64,000 nucleotides of DNA from Psychroserpens sp. Hel_I_66 (lineage in GTDB: Bacteria; Bacteroidota; Bacteroidia; Flavobacteriales; Flavobacteriaceae). The stretch is from the NCBI RefSeq assembly GCF_000799465.1, contig NZ_JUGU01000001.1, positions 1,612,001-1,676,000 on the forward strand, read 5' to 3'. Shown here in pieces: positions 53,840 through 62,218 of this stretch. The translations under genes were made by a program, and so were the position numbers. How positions within the stretch are numbered: the first letter of the stretch is position 1; each line of letters begins with the position of its first letter. The notes beneath the pieces are model-generated. The model worked only from the letters and a program-made list of their open reading frames with translations, had not been told where the DNA came from and did no database searches.

Positions 53840-55555
53840 ATGAAAACAAAAATCTCACTGCTCATCCTATTATTTAGTTTAATAGGATTTGCACAAAACG
53901 GAATCAATTACAAAGCGGTCATTAAAGATGATCTCGGTAATGTAGTAGCCAATCAAAATATTGACATAAGATTTACAATCTTACAAGGTGCGATTAACTC
54001 TTACCAAGAAACTCACGATGTAACGACAGATAGCAATGGAATCATAATTGTAAACATTGGTGAAGGTACATTAGTATCAGGAAATTTCTCAACACTAGTA
54101 TGGGGAAACGGAGTCTTTTCTTTAAGATCAGAAATAGACCTAGAACAAAATGGCAGCTATGATATTGAAGAAACTACCGCGTTTAAATCTGTCCCATATG
54201 CCTTAACCGCAAATAAAGCATTAACCACACAACAAGTAGATTTACCCTACTATGATGAAACCAGTGAATCTGGAGCAGCATTTCACGTACAAAATGATTT
54301 TAGCAATGGTCGATACGGAATTGCAGGATCTGTTGGAACAGGCGCGGAAACTCTGCCTAGCAACAATGCTGGAGTTTTTGGACAAGGTGTTGAAGGACAT
54401 GGTGTATATGGTGTTGCAAAAACAAGCTTTTTCGCGGGTGTACAAGGTGTTTCAGAATCATCAACAGGAGTTGGTGTTCAAGGTTATGGTATTGGAGGAG
54501 GTGTTGGTGGTCACTTTTATACAACCTCTAGCGGTCAAGCAGCGTTAACCACTGGCTTAGGAAACGTTGGTATTGGTATTGAAGAACCAGAAATGAAGAT
54601 GCATGTAGGTGGAGATTTATTTATACAAACCAACTTAGGCGACCTAGTGATGGGATTTCCCAACAATGGCAATCAATGGCAATTGAGCACAAGAAATCAA
54701 GGAGCTGATTGGCAATTTCAATCAAAAGAATCTGGTTCTAATACTTTCCTAACCAAATTTAGAATGAGACAAGATGGGGAGTTTCAAGTTGGAGACATTA
54801 GTACACTAGATGCATGGGTGCATATAAAACAAAATTCATCAATAATTAAACAACATATATTATTAGAAGAAGAAGGTACAGATTATGCTAGATTAGGATT
54901 TACAAATACTAGCACAGATGGTAATTGGGACATCGCAGGACTTCCAAGTACAACAGCAGAAAATGCAAGACTTAATTTTTATTTCAGAAATAGCTCTGGA
55001 GCTGGAAATAAAATGGTAGTTACAGGTGATGGTAGAGTTGGTATTAATGGGACACCAACTGGTGGAAGACTTCAAATTTTTCAGGGTGGTCAAGCCTCTA
55101 ACTCTGGTATTCGATTTACTGACGGTACAGCAAACCAAGATTGGGACATAAGACATGGTTTTGGACTCAGCTTTATATATGGTGGAAGTTTAAGGGCCAC
55201 AATTAGCGCAGTTAACGGAGCTTATATACAAGCGTCTGATATACGTCTAAAAGACAATATTAATCAACTAAACCCAGTATTGGACAAGATCTTAAAATTA
55301 CGTCCAAAAACTTACTACTATAAGAGTGATGATAGTAAAACAGAAACTATTGGTCTAATAGCCCAAGAAGTACAAAAAATACTTCCTGAGGTCGTTCAAT
55401 ATTCTAAAGTTGATGATCTATTTGGTGTTGACTATGCAGCTTTTGGAGTGATTGCCATTAAAGCGATACAGGAACAGCAAGTGCTTATTGAAAACCAACA
55501 AAAACAGATTGATGAACTCAAAACACTTGTTACGACATTAATCAACAAACAATAA
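53840..55555 (+). CDS. Tail-fibre-type exported protein with S74 intramolecular chaperone domain (571 aa)
   Basis: Signal peptide 1-19 (IGFAQN), N-terminal domain shared with the 51189 protein, Gly-rich middle (GVFGQGVEGHGVYGV, GVGVQGYGIGGGVGGHF), then repetitive beta regions and at the end an S74 self-cleaving chaperone: ASDIRLKDNI with Ser466 and Lys471 spaced as the family's Ser-Lys dyad, KLRPKTYYYK, IGLIAQEVQKILPEVV, and a coiled coil (QQVLIENQQKQIDELKTLV). In the family the domain trimerises, folds the fibre and cuts itself off after the residue before Ser. Suggests a trimeric released fibre. Not in a phage context. Confidence 0.9.
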   Translation: MKTKISLLILLFSLIGFAQNGINYKAVIKDDLGNVVANQNIDIRFTILQGAINSYQETHDVTTDSNGIIIVNIGEGTLVSGNFSTLVWGNGVFSLRSEIDLEQNGSYDIEETTAFKSVPYALTANKALTTQQVDLPYYDETSESGAAFHVQNDFSNGRYGIAGSVGTGAETLPSNNAGVFGQGVEGHGVYGVAKTSFFAGVQGVSESSTGVGVQGYGIGGGVGGHFYTTSSGQAALTTGLGNVGIGIEEPEMKMHVGGDLFIQTNLGDLVMGFPNNGNQWQLSTRNQGADWQFQSKESGSNTFLTKFRMRQDGEFQVGDISTLDAWVHIKQNSSIIKQHILLEEEGTDYARLGFTNTSTDGNWDIAGLPSTTAENARLNFYFRNSSGAGNKMVVTGDGRVGINGTPTGGRLQIFQGGQASNSGIRFTDGTANQDWDIRHGFGLSFIYGGSLRATISAVNGAYIQASDIRLKDNINQLNPVLDKILKLRPKTYYYKSDDSKTETIGLIAQEVQKILPEVVQYSKVDDLFGVDYAAFGVIAIKAIQEQQVLIENQQKQIDELKTLVTTLINKQ

Positions 55556-55559
55556 TCTT

Positions 55560-56534
55560 ATGAAAACTACAATAACTTTACACATATTAATATTGTGCTT
55601 TTTCTTCGGAAACGCGCAATCCATACAAAAATTCAGTATCGATTCTGGAGGTGCATCCGCTTCCGAAGGAAATATTCAAATCCTTTATACCATTGGCGAA
55701 GTAAATGTGCAGGAGTTCAGTACTGCGAGTGGTTCCATTTCTGAAGGATTTATAAATTCAGATTTTAGAGTTTTAATTGACCCTATAGTCTTTTTACAAG
55801 GACCTTCGTTATCACCTCTCACAAACGGACTCATGAATGATGACCTTAGAGAGAGTGGGCTGTTGCCAACAACGAGTCCATATGAGGATAATGCGACCTG
55901 CAGTGCTTCAGTATTTAATGCCACAGGAAACAATGCAATTGTAGATTGGATTTGGTTAGAATTGAGAGCTGCCAATGATAATCAAGAGCTCATAAATGCA
56001 CGTTCTGCACTAGTGCAACGAGATGGTGATGTTGTAGATTTTGATGGCACATCATCTGTAATCATGCAAGCAGCTCCTACTTTTTATTTTGTGGTCGTAA
56101 AACATAGAAACCATTTGGGAGCAATGAGTGCAGCAACAATTAATTTATCTAATAATACAGCGAGCACTGTTGATTTTACAACTAGTGGATTTTCAACTTT
56201 TGGAAGCAATGCCTTGGTCATCTTAGATTCTGGTAGTAAAGCACTTTGGGCTGGAGACGCTAATGCAGATGATAGTATTGTTTTCTCTGGAAGCAATAAT
56301 GATGTCAACGCCATTAAAGATTATATCCTGGCAGATCCTAGCAATATTTTAAACTTTATTACATACGTATCCGCAGGTTATCTCATGTACGACATTGATT
56401 TAAATAGTGCCACCATATTTTCTGGATCACCAAGTGACAGTAATGTAATTAAAGATAATATTCTCAACCATCCAGCAAATTTAACCAGTCTTCCAACTTT
56501 TACAATAAACACAACAGTTCCACCAAAAAATTAA
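55560..56534 (+). CDS. Exported protein with dockerin-like loops (324 aa)
   Basis: Signal peptide 1-19 (FGNAQS). Residues 20-68 (SIDSGGASASEGNIQILYTIGEV to GSISEGF) are the opening found in many T9SS-linked proteins. Two loops near the C-terminus, GDANADDSIVFSGSNNDVNAIKDYI and YDIDLNSATIFSGSPSDSNVIKDNI (each about 22-25 residues), look like the paired calcium loops of a type I dockerin. No T9SS sorting domain follows; the last residues are TVPPKN. 4 bp after the S74 gene. Could bind a cohesin-like or other partner; none is seen in the window. Confidence 0.82.
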   Translation: MKTTITLHILILCFFFGNAQSIQKFSIDSGGASASEGNIQILYTIGEVNVQEFSTASGSISEGFINSDFRVLIDPIVFLQGPSLSPLTNGLMNDDLRESGLLPTTSPYEDNATCSASVFNATGNNAIVDWIWLELRAANDNQELINARSALVQRDGDVVDFDGTSSVIMQAAPTFYFVVVKHRNHLGAMSAATINLSNNTASTVDFTTSGFSTFGSNALVILDSGSKALWAGDANADDSIVFSGSNNDVNAIKDYILADPSNILNFITYVSAGYLMYDIDLNSATIFSGSPSDSNVIKDNILNHPANLTSLPTFTINTTVPPKN

Positions 56535-56540
56535 AAAATC

Positions 56541-57335
56541 ATGAAAAATCTATACTTATTTATTTTCGCATTTTCATTCACAATCGTATGCTTTTCGCAA
56601 GGGTACCAATTTGGGATTGTTCACAACTCAAATTATAATTTCTCTATTGTAGCTGTTCCAGATTTTGATGCCACAAACACAGATATTTCAGATATTGGAT
56701 TCGCATTAATGCTTCCTGCTGGTGATGCAGATATCATAAACATTTCACAATTTAATGGTAGAAACTGGACGCTAAACCAAGTCACAGCATCACAATTAAC
56801 CGGAGTTGGATTGGGAGATGGTACTCGCGATGCTTTCGTGATGAACATGCCTCCTGGACAAACCATTTTATCACATACTCAGGATACGCCATTTGTACTT
56901 ATGAACTTTGATGTCACCAATATGCCAAGTACTGGACTAATTGCATTTCTAACAAATACAGATCCTATTGCAATAGGTCTTGGAGGTGCTGTAGATAGTT
57001 TTTATAATTCTAACATTGATAGTACCACAACCCAAAACTACTTTAATGGATTGGTACCTGGTCAAGAAGATTTTATGTTTGAAACCTTAGGTTTAAACGA
57101 TGTTGAATTACAAAATCATACTATTTCGGTCCATCCAAATCCAGCAATCGAAATATTATCAGTAACCTCTAATTTAGATGTAGATGAAATGAAGCTCTAT
57201 ACTATTTTAGGGAAGTTAGTCATCTCTGCAAAAGACACTAAATCTATAACCGTAGATCACTTGAGTGCTGGTAATTATATCCTAAAAATAGGAACGAATA
57301 AAGGATATATTACTAAAAAGGTTATTATAGAATAG
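56541..57335 (+). CDS. Secreted protein with T9SS type A sorting domain (264 aa)
   Basis: Signal peptide 1-19 (VCFSQG). Residues 20-185 form one beta-sandwich-like region (FGIVHNSNYNFSIVAVPDF, SDIGFALMLPAGD) of cohesin-like size and composition. The last 70 residues are a type A sorting domain: ISVHPNPAIEILSV, MKLYTILGKLV, LSAGNYILKI, GYITKKVIIE. Last gene of the operon, followed by a terminator. With the dockerin-like loops of the neighbour, a cohesin-dockerin type pairing is a testable guess. Confidence 0.88.
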   Translation: MKNLYLFIFAFSFTIVCFSQGYQFGIVHNSNYNFSIVAVPDFDATNTDISDIGFALMLPAGDADIINISQFNGRNWTLNQVTASQLTGVGLGDGTRDAFVMNMPPGQTILSHTQDTPFVLMNFDVTNMPSTGLIAFLTNTDPIAIGLGGAVDSFYNSNIDSTTTQNYFNGLVPGQEDFMFETLGLNDVELQNHTISVHPNPAIEILSVTSNLDVDEMKLYTILGKLVISAKDTKSITVDHLSAGNYILKIGTNKGYITKKVIIE

Positions 57336-57362
57336 TAAATAATCGCAGATTATTGAATCAAT

Positions 57363-57406
57363 AACTGGAAGTAGCCTAGATTAAAGGTTACTCCCAGTTT
57401 TTTTTT
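57363..57406 (+). terminator. Terminator of the five-gene secreted operon
   Basis: Arms 57363-57376 and 57386-57399 pair over 14 positions with one A-C mismatch and one G-U pair in plus-strand RNA, followed by a run of nine T. 28 bp after the stop at 57335. Confidence 0.8.
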
Positions 57407-57499
57407 GATTATTTTTTAATTACATAAAATAATCTATTTGTTATAAAACTTTTAACAGAATTGAACCCAACACTAAATTAAAATATAATCGCTTTATCG

Positions 57500-57507
57500 T
57501 AACTTTG
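57500..57507 (+). promoter_or_regulatory. Putative -7 element of uvrB promoter
   Basis: TAACTTTG (TAnnTTTG) ends 4 bp before the uvrB ATG, so the transcript would be leaderless or nearly so. Confidence 0.45.
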
Positions 57508-57511
57508 CTAA

Positions 57512-59518
57512 ATGCGATTCAAAGTAAAATCAGATTTTAAGCCTACTGGAGATCAACCCCAAGCTATTAAGCAATTGGTTGGCGGAATAAATTCCGAAGA
57601 AAAATACCAAACTCTTTTAGGTGTTACAGGTTCAGGTAAAACATTTACAGTCGCAAATGTGATTGAAGAGGTGCAAAAACCAACGTTGGTTTTAGCGCAC
57701 AATAAAACATTGGCAGCTCAGCTATATTCTGAATTTAAACAGTTTTTCCCTGATAATGCAGTTGAGTATTTCGTCTCCTATTACGATTACTATCAACCAG
57801 AGGCTTACATCCCAGTTTCGGGAGTTTATATAGAAAAAGATCTTTCTATAAACGAGGAAATTGAAAAAATGAGATTAAGCACCACGTCTTCCCTACTTTC
57901 GGGACGTCGTGATGTGATTGTAGTGGCTTCGGTTTCTTGTTTATACGGAATTGGAAACCCTATTGAATTTCAAAAAAATGTGATTTCTTTGGAAATTAAT
58001 CAGGAAATCTCACGTACAGAATTACTCCATCGTCTCGTCCAGAGCTTATATTCTAGAACAGAGGCAGATTTCAAGCATGGAAATTTCCGAATAAAAGGAG
58101 ATACGGTTGATGTTTTTCCAAGTTATGCAGATGACGCGTTTAGAATTCACTTTTTTGGTGATGAAATTGAAGATATTGAGCAGTTTAATATCCAGACCAA
58201 TGAAGTTATTGAACATTATAACAGATTGAATATCTATCCAGCTAATATGTTCGTTACATCTCCAGATGTACTGCAAGGTGCGATTAGGGAAATTCAAGAT
58301 GATTTGGTAAAACAACACGATTATTTTAAGGATATCGGTAAACATCTTGAAGCAAAACGCTTAAAAGAACGTACCGAATTTGACTTAGAAATGATTAGAG
58401 AGTTAGGCTATTGCTCTGGGATTGAGAATTATTCTCGTTATCTCGACGGGAGACTTCCTGGCACAAGACCTTTTTGCCTTTTAGATTATTTTCCAGAGGA
58501 TTATTTAATGGTCATTGATGAAAGTCACGTGACTATTTCCCAAGTTCACGCCATGTATGGTGGCGATAGAAGTAGAAAAGTGAATTTGGTGGATTACGGA
58601 TTTAGACTTCCCGCTGCAATGGATAACAGACCATTAAAATTTGAGGAATTTGAAGCTTTACAAAACCAAGTAATTTATGTGAGTGCCACACCTGCAGATT
58701 ATGAGCTACAAAAAACCGATGGTGTTTACGTTGAGCAATTAATTAGACCAACGGGATTATTAGATCCCATTATAGAAGTACGACCAAGCTTAAATCAAAT
58801 TGACGATTTAATTGAAGAAATGCAGCAACGTATAGAAAAAGATGAGCGTACATTGGTCACGACGCTAACCAAGCGTATGGCAGAAGAGCTGACTAAATAC
58901 TTGGATCGCATTCAAATACGTTGTCGATATATTCATAGTGATGTAGATACCTTAGAGCGTGTAGAAATCATGCAAGATTTGAGAAAAGGAATTTTTGATG
59001 TCTTGGTTGGTGTTAATTTACTTCGTGAAGGTTTGGATTTACCAGAGGTTTCTCTTGTTGCCATTTTAGATGCAGATAAAGAAGGCTTTTTAAGATCGAA
59101 TCGTTCACTCACCCAAACCGTTGGAAGAGCAGCACGTCACTTAAATGGTAAAGCGATAATGTATGCAGATAAGATTACAAACAGTATGCAAAAAACGATT
59201 GACGAGACTGAGTATCGTCGAGAAAAACAAATCGCTTATAATACAAAACACAACATTACTCCTACTGCATTGAAAAAGAGCTTAGACAGTGTACTGGCTA
59301 AAAATTCAGTGAGCACCTATAGTTATGAACTGGAAGCTGCCAGAGCTGCGGAACCTGAAAGTGAGTATTTAACAAAAGGTGAGCTTGAAAAGAAAATCCG
59401 TGAGAAACGAAAACTAATGGAGCAAGCTGCAAAAGCTTTAGATTTTATTGTTGCTGCAAAGTTGAGAGACGAAGTCAAAGGCTATCAAGAAAAGCTAGAA
59501 AAAGTGAAGGCTGATTAG
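57512..59518 (+). CDS. uvrB: UvrABC system protein B
   Basis: 668 aa, full length. Damage-verifying helicase subunit of nucleotide excision repair. Walker A GVTGSGKT (37-44), beta-hairpin region YYDYYQPEAYIP, VIDESH Walker B, DYGFRLPAAMDNRP, helicase motifs LLREGLDLPEVSLV and QTVGRAARH, and a C-terminal UVR motif (about 625-660) for UvrC binding. Single gene downstream of the secreted operon terminator. Confidence 0.98.
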   Translation: MRFKVKSDFKPTGDQPQAIKQLVGGINSEEKYQTLLGVTGSGKTFTVANVIEEVQKPTLVLAHNKTLAAQLYSEFKQFFPDNAVEYFVSYYDYYQPEAYIPVSGVYIEKDLSINEEIEKMRLSTTSSLLSGRRDVIVVASVSCLYGIGNPIEFQKNVISLEINQEISRTELLHRLVQSLYSRTEADFKHGNFRIKGDTVDVFPSYADDAFRIHFFGDEIEDIEQFNIQTNEVIEHYNRLNIYPANMFVTSPDVLQGAIREIQDDLVKQHDYFKDIGKHLEAKRLKERTEFDLEMIRELGYCSGIENYSRYLDGRLPGTRPFCLLDYFPEDYLMVIDESHVTISQVHAMYGGDRSRKVNLVDYGFRLPAAMDNRPLKFEEFEALQNQVIYVSATPADYELQKTDGVYVEQLIRPTGLLDPIIEVRPSLNQIDDLIEEMQQRIEKDERTLVTTLTKRMAEELTKYLDRIQIRCRYIHSDVDTLERVEIMQDLRKGIFDVLVGVNLLREGLDLPEVSLVAILDADKEGFLRSNRSLTQTVGRAARHLNGKAIMYADKITNSMQKTIDETEYRREKQIAYNTKHNITPTALKKSLDSVLAKNSVSTYSYELEAARAAEPESEYLTKGELEKKIREKRKLMEQAAKALDFIVAAKLRDEVKGYQEKLEKVKAD

Positions 59519-59575
59519 GTTTTAGCTGAAAACTAAAAGATCTCTTTTCAAATACTTCTTAGTTATTATAAAATG

Positions 59576-59992
59576 CTAATTATACTGCACTTTAAATATA
59601 TCAATTAAAAAATCTGGTGGAACCATTTTATTAGGGAAACTTTCCATTAAATCAAGAACACGATTTATAGATTCATGGCTTAATCCCATTCGTAGGCCAA
59701 AATTATGGAGTTTTACCAATTCTTTATTTGAAATGTGCTGGTCTAGATTCATCAACAAAACCAACCTGTGAAATTGTACGATGCGCTCGCTATGAGATTT
59801 TAGATGTACGTAAGTAACGGGATGTTCAAATAAGTAATCAAAGTCTTCTTTAGAAATGTCTAATTGTTTAGCGATACTAAACAAGAATTTATATTCAATA
59901 GATTTTATAGCTTCATCTGCTTGAGCAAAGGCGATCATTTCTGATAGTAAACTAAGCTTCTCAACGCGATTTATCATATTAGAGGGATTCAT
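59576..59992 (-). CDS. TerB-like helical protein
   Basis: 138 aa, all-helical. KLSLLSEMIAFAQADEAIKSIEYKFLFSIAKQL resembles the first helices of TerB/DjlA-N domains, whose acidic residues bind metal. Similar small proteins lie downstream of uvrB in other Flavobacteria, from memory. Function unknown; a tellurite role should not be assumed. Convergent with uvrB. Confidence 0.72.
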   Translation of the reverse strand: MNPSNMINRVEKLSLLSEMIAFAQADEAIKSIEYKFLFSIAKQLDISKEDFDYLFEHPVTYVHLKSHSERIVQFHRLVLLMNLDQHISNKELVKLHNFGLRMGLSHESINRVLDLMESFPNKMVPPDFLIDIFKVQYN

Positions 59993-60241
59993 GATTTTTA
60001 CTTTTATAAATTTAATAAGTATGTTTAATTTATAATCGTTGATAAGTTGTAGCTTATCGAAAAATATAGTGCTTTTCGTCCCATTTTTCCTACGTTTGCA
60101 CTTAATTATTTTTTAATCAATTGATAATCAATAAATTAAAAACAACTTACCGTTCATCGATTTTTAGACTTAAAAAAAATAGTATCGGTGAAATACATGT
60201 TATAAAATCATTAATTTTTAATTACTTTCGTTATAAGCAAA

Positions 60242-61051
60242 ATGTCAATGAAAAAACATCTATTTTTTTTACTATTTCTCACGGTTGCCTTATATTTTTC
60301 TAATGCCCAAAGTACTGCTTCCAAAAATGTAAATACCTTTACAATAGAAGCACCACAACTTAAAACGACAAAGACAATTTGGGTTTACACACCAAATAAT
60401 TACTCCAATTCTAAAAGCTCCTATCCCGTAATATATATGTTTGATGCGCAAAATCTTTTTGATGCGGAAACATCTTATGTTGGAGAATGGAAAATTGATG
60501 AATATCTCGATACATTGGAAAACAAAAATGTTATCGTTGTGGGTATTGAACATGGAAATGACAAGCGTTTAGAAGAACTTACGCCTTACCCAAACGAAAA
60601 ATATGGTGGTGGCAACGGTGATACATTTATGCAATTTATAATCAACACCGTAAAACCACATATCGACATCACTTATCGCACACATCCAGAAGCTGAGAGC
60701 ACAGGTGTTTTTGGAGCATCACTTGGCGGACTTATGGCATTTTATGCAACCATAAAATACCCAGAAACCTTTAGTAAAGCTGGTGTGTTTTCACCCTCGT
60801 TTTGGGTGAGCGACAAAATTTATGATTTGGTTTCCACTTCGGAAATATCTAAAAATTCAAAATTTTACCTTTTGGCTGGAAGTAAGGAAAGCGAATCGAT
60901 GGTTCCCGATCAAGAAAAAATGGTAAAATTGCTTAAACAGAAAGGTGTTGAAAGTAACAACATTAAAAACATAGTAATAGAAGGAGGAGAACATAATGAA
61001 TCACTTTGGAGCAATAATTTCCCAGAAGCATTTCAATGGCTCTTTAATTAA
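60242..61051 (+). CDS. Secreted alpha/beta-hydrolase (esterase D/PF00756-like)
   Basis: 269 aa; start at ATG 60242 or the ATG at 60248, either giving a signal peptide (ALYFSNAQS). VYTPNNYSNSKSSYPVIYMFDAQNLF, GVFGASLGGLMAFY (nucleophile Ser160 in GxSxG), YPETFSKAGVFSPSFW and the late GGEHNESLW (catalytic His) match the putative-esterase family that includes enterobactin and feruloyl esterases. Periplasmic or secreted; substrate unknown. 26 bp before the DUF1456 gene. Confidence 0.9.
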   Translation: MSMKKHLFFLLFLTVALYFSNAQSTASKNVNTFTIEAPQLKTTKTIWVYTPNNYSNSKSSYPVIYMFDAQNLFDAETSYVGEWKIDEYLDTLENKNVIVVGIEHGNDKRLEELTPYPNEKYGGGNGDTFMQFIINTVKPHIDITYRTHPEAESTGVFGASLGGLMAFYATIKYPETFSKAGVFSPSFWVSDKIYDLVSTSEISKNSKFYLLAGSKESESMVPDQEKMVKLLKQKGVESNNIKNIVIEGGEHNESLWSNNFPEAFQWLFN

Positions 61052-61077
61052 AAACCCAATAGCCAAAAACTTAAAAA

Positions 61078-61320
61078 ATGACAAACAACGATATATTTAA
61101 AAAACTAAGAGTAGCCCATAAATTGCGTGATGACGATATTGTAAAAATTCTTGAACTCGTAGATTTTAGGATGACAAAAAGTGAACTAAATGCAATGTTT
61201 AGACGTGAAGACCACCCTAATTACATGGAGTGTGGTGATCAAGTATTGAGAAATTTTCTTAATGCATTAATCATCCATTTGAGAGGTCCCTTACCAAAAC
61301 CACAAAAAAAGAAGCCTTAA
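61078..61320 (+). CDS. DUF1456 protein, single-domain (YehS-like)
   Basis: 80 aa. MTNNDIFKKLRVAHKLRDDDIVKIL, MTKSELNAMFRRE and QVLRNFLNALIIHLRGP match one DUF1456 repeat. E. coli YehS carries two; here there is one complete copy followed by a short basic tail, with no sign of frameshift, so it is probably a natural single-domain form. Function unknown. Confidence 0.85.
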   Translation: MTNNDIFKKLRVAHKLRDDDIVKILELVDFRMTKSELNAMFRREDHPNYMECGDQVLRNFLNALIIHLRGPLPKPQKKKP

Positions 61321-61401
61321 ATTATCAATATCGTAAAAATAATGCCTGCTTATAAATTCTTCGGAATTGTATAGTAACTTGCAACGTTATTTAAATAATC
61401 T

Positions 61402-62103
61402 ATGTTTGAAACAACCTCAATAAATAAAGTCGTTCCTAATATTTCAGAAGCAGAAATAAAAGCACTTAACATTAAGTACAAACCGTTATCTGCTACTGAA
61501 AGAATCAAACAACTTTACAAAGATTTTGATGTGTCTGAGGTGATGCTTACCAGTTCCTTTGCTGCGACCTCAGCTTTTTTATTGAAGCTGTTTTCCGAAG
61601 TAAATAAAGAACAAAACGTTTTCTTTATTGATACAGGTTATCATTTTGAAGATACAATTAAATATAAGGAAGAATTGACCGAGCGTTATGGGTTAAATGT
61701 CTCGTCTATTAGTGCGCTCAAAGAGGAACACGAATTCACTACAAAAGATGAAACTTGGAAAAAAAATCCTGATTTTTGTTGCTCAATCAATAAGGTCAAG
61801 CCTTTGGATATCATCAAAAATCAATATAAGGTTTGGGTCTCTGGGTTGATGGAATGGCAAAGTGACCATCGTAAGACGCTCGATATTTTTGAGTTGAGAG
61901 GTGAGATTTTAAAGTTTTATCCTCTGTTGGATATTTCTAAGGAAAAACGTGACGCATATATAAAAGAGCACGATTTACCTTTTCATCCCTTGGTAGCAAA
62001 AGGCTATAATTCTATTGGATGTAAACACTGCACAGTACCTGGTGAAGATCGGGATGGTCGTTGGAATAACAGCCCTAAAACGGAATGCGGACTACATTTG
62101 TAA
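61402..62103 (+). CDS. cysH: Phosphoadenylyl-/adenylyl-sulfate reductase
   Basis: 233 aa. Reduces APS or PAPS to sulfite in assimilatory sulfate reduction. The Cys set CC (126-127) and CKHC (207-210) is the 4Fe-4S signature of APS-using enzymes, with the catalytic Cys229 in the C-terminal KTECGLHL. FIDTGYHFEDT and SGLMEWQSDHRK bind the nucleotide. No other cys genes follow in the window; the remaining sulfate assimilation genes must lie elsewhere. Confidence 0.94.
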   Translation: MFETTSINKVVPNISEAEIKALNIKYKPLSATERIKQLYKDFDVSEVMLTSSFAATSAFLLKLFSEVNKEQNVFFIDTGYHFEDTIKYKEELTERYGLNVSSISALKEEHEFTTKDETWKKNPDFCCSINKVKPLDIIKNQYKVWVSGLMEWQSDHRKTLDIFELRGEILKFYPLLDISKEKRDAYIKEHDLPFHPLVAKGYNSIGCKHCTVPGEDRDGRWNNSPKTECGLHL

Positions 62104-62164
62104 TAACTAATATTCAACTATTTTTAAACTATAGAATCTTTTAAATAAGACCGCATATACTCAT

Positions 62165-62201
62165 AAAAAACCAGTCAGTTTTAAAAGCTGACTGGTTTTT
62201 T
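62165..62201. terminator. Bidirectional terminator between cysH and the T9SS gene
   Basis: AAAAAACCAGTCAG (62165-62178) pairs with CTGACTGGTTTTTT (62188-62201), with T-rich flanks on both strands. Lies between convergent genes ending at 62103 and 62219. Confidence 0.88.
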
Positions 62202-62218
62202 TTTATATGTGTAAAAGT

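Noticed and set aside
53840..55555. Prophage tail fibre
   Set aside because: S74 and tail-fibre-like regions occur, but the protein has a signal peptide and no other phage gene is present within the window.
59576..59992. Tellurite resistance function for the TerB-like protein
   Set aside because: Only the helical TerB-like core is visible and no ter operon partners are nearby.
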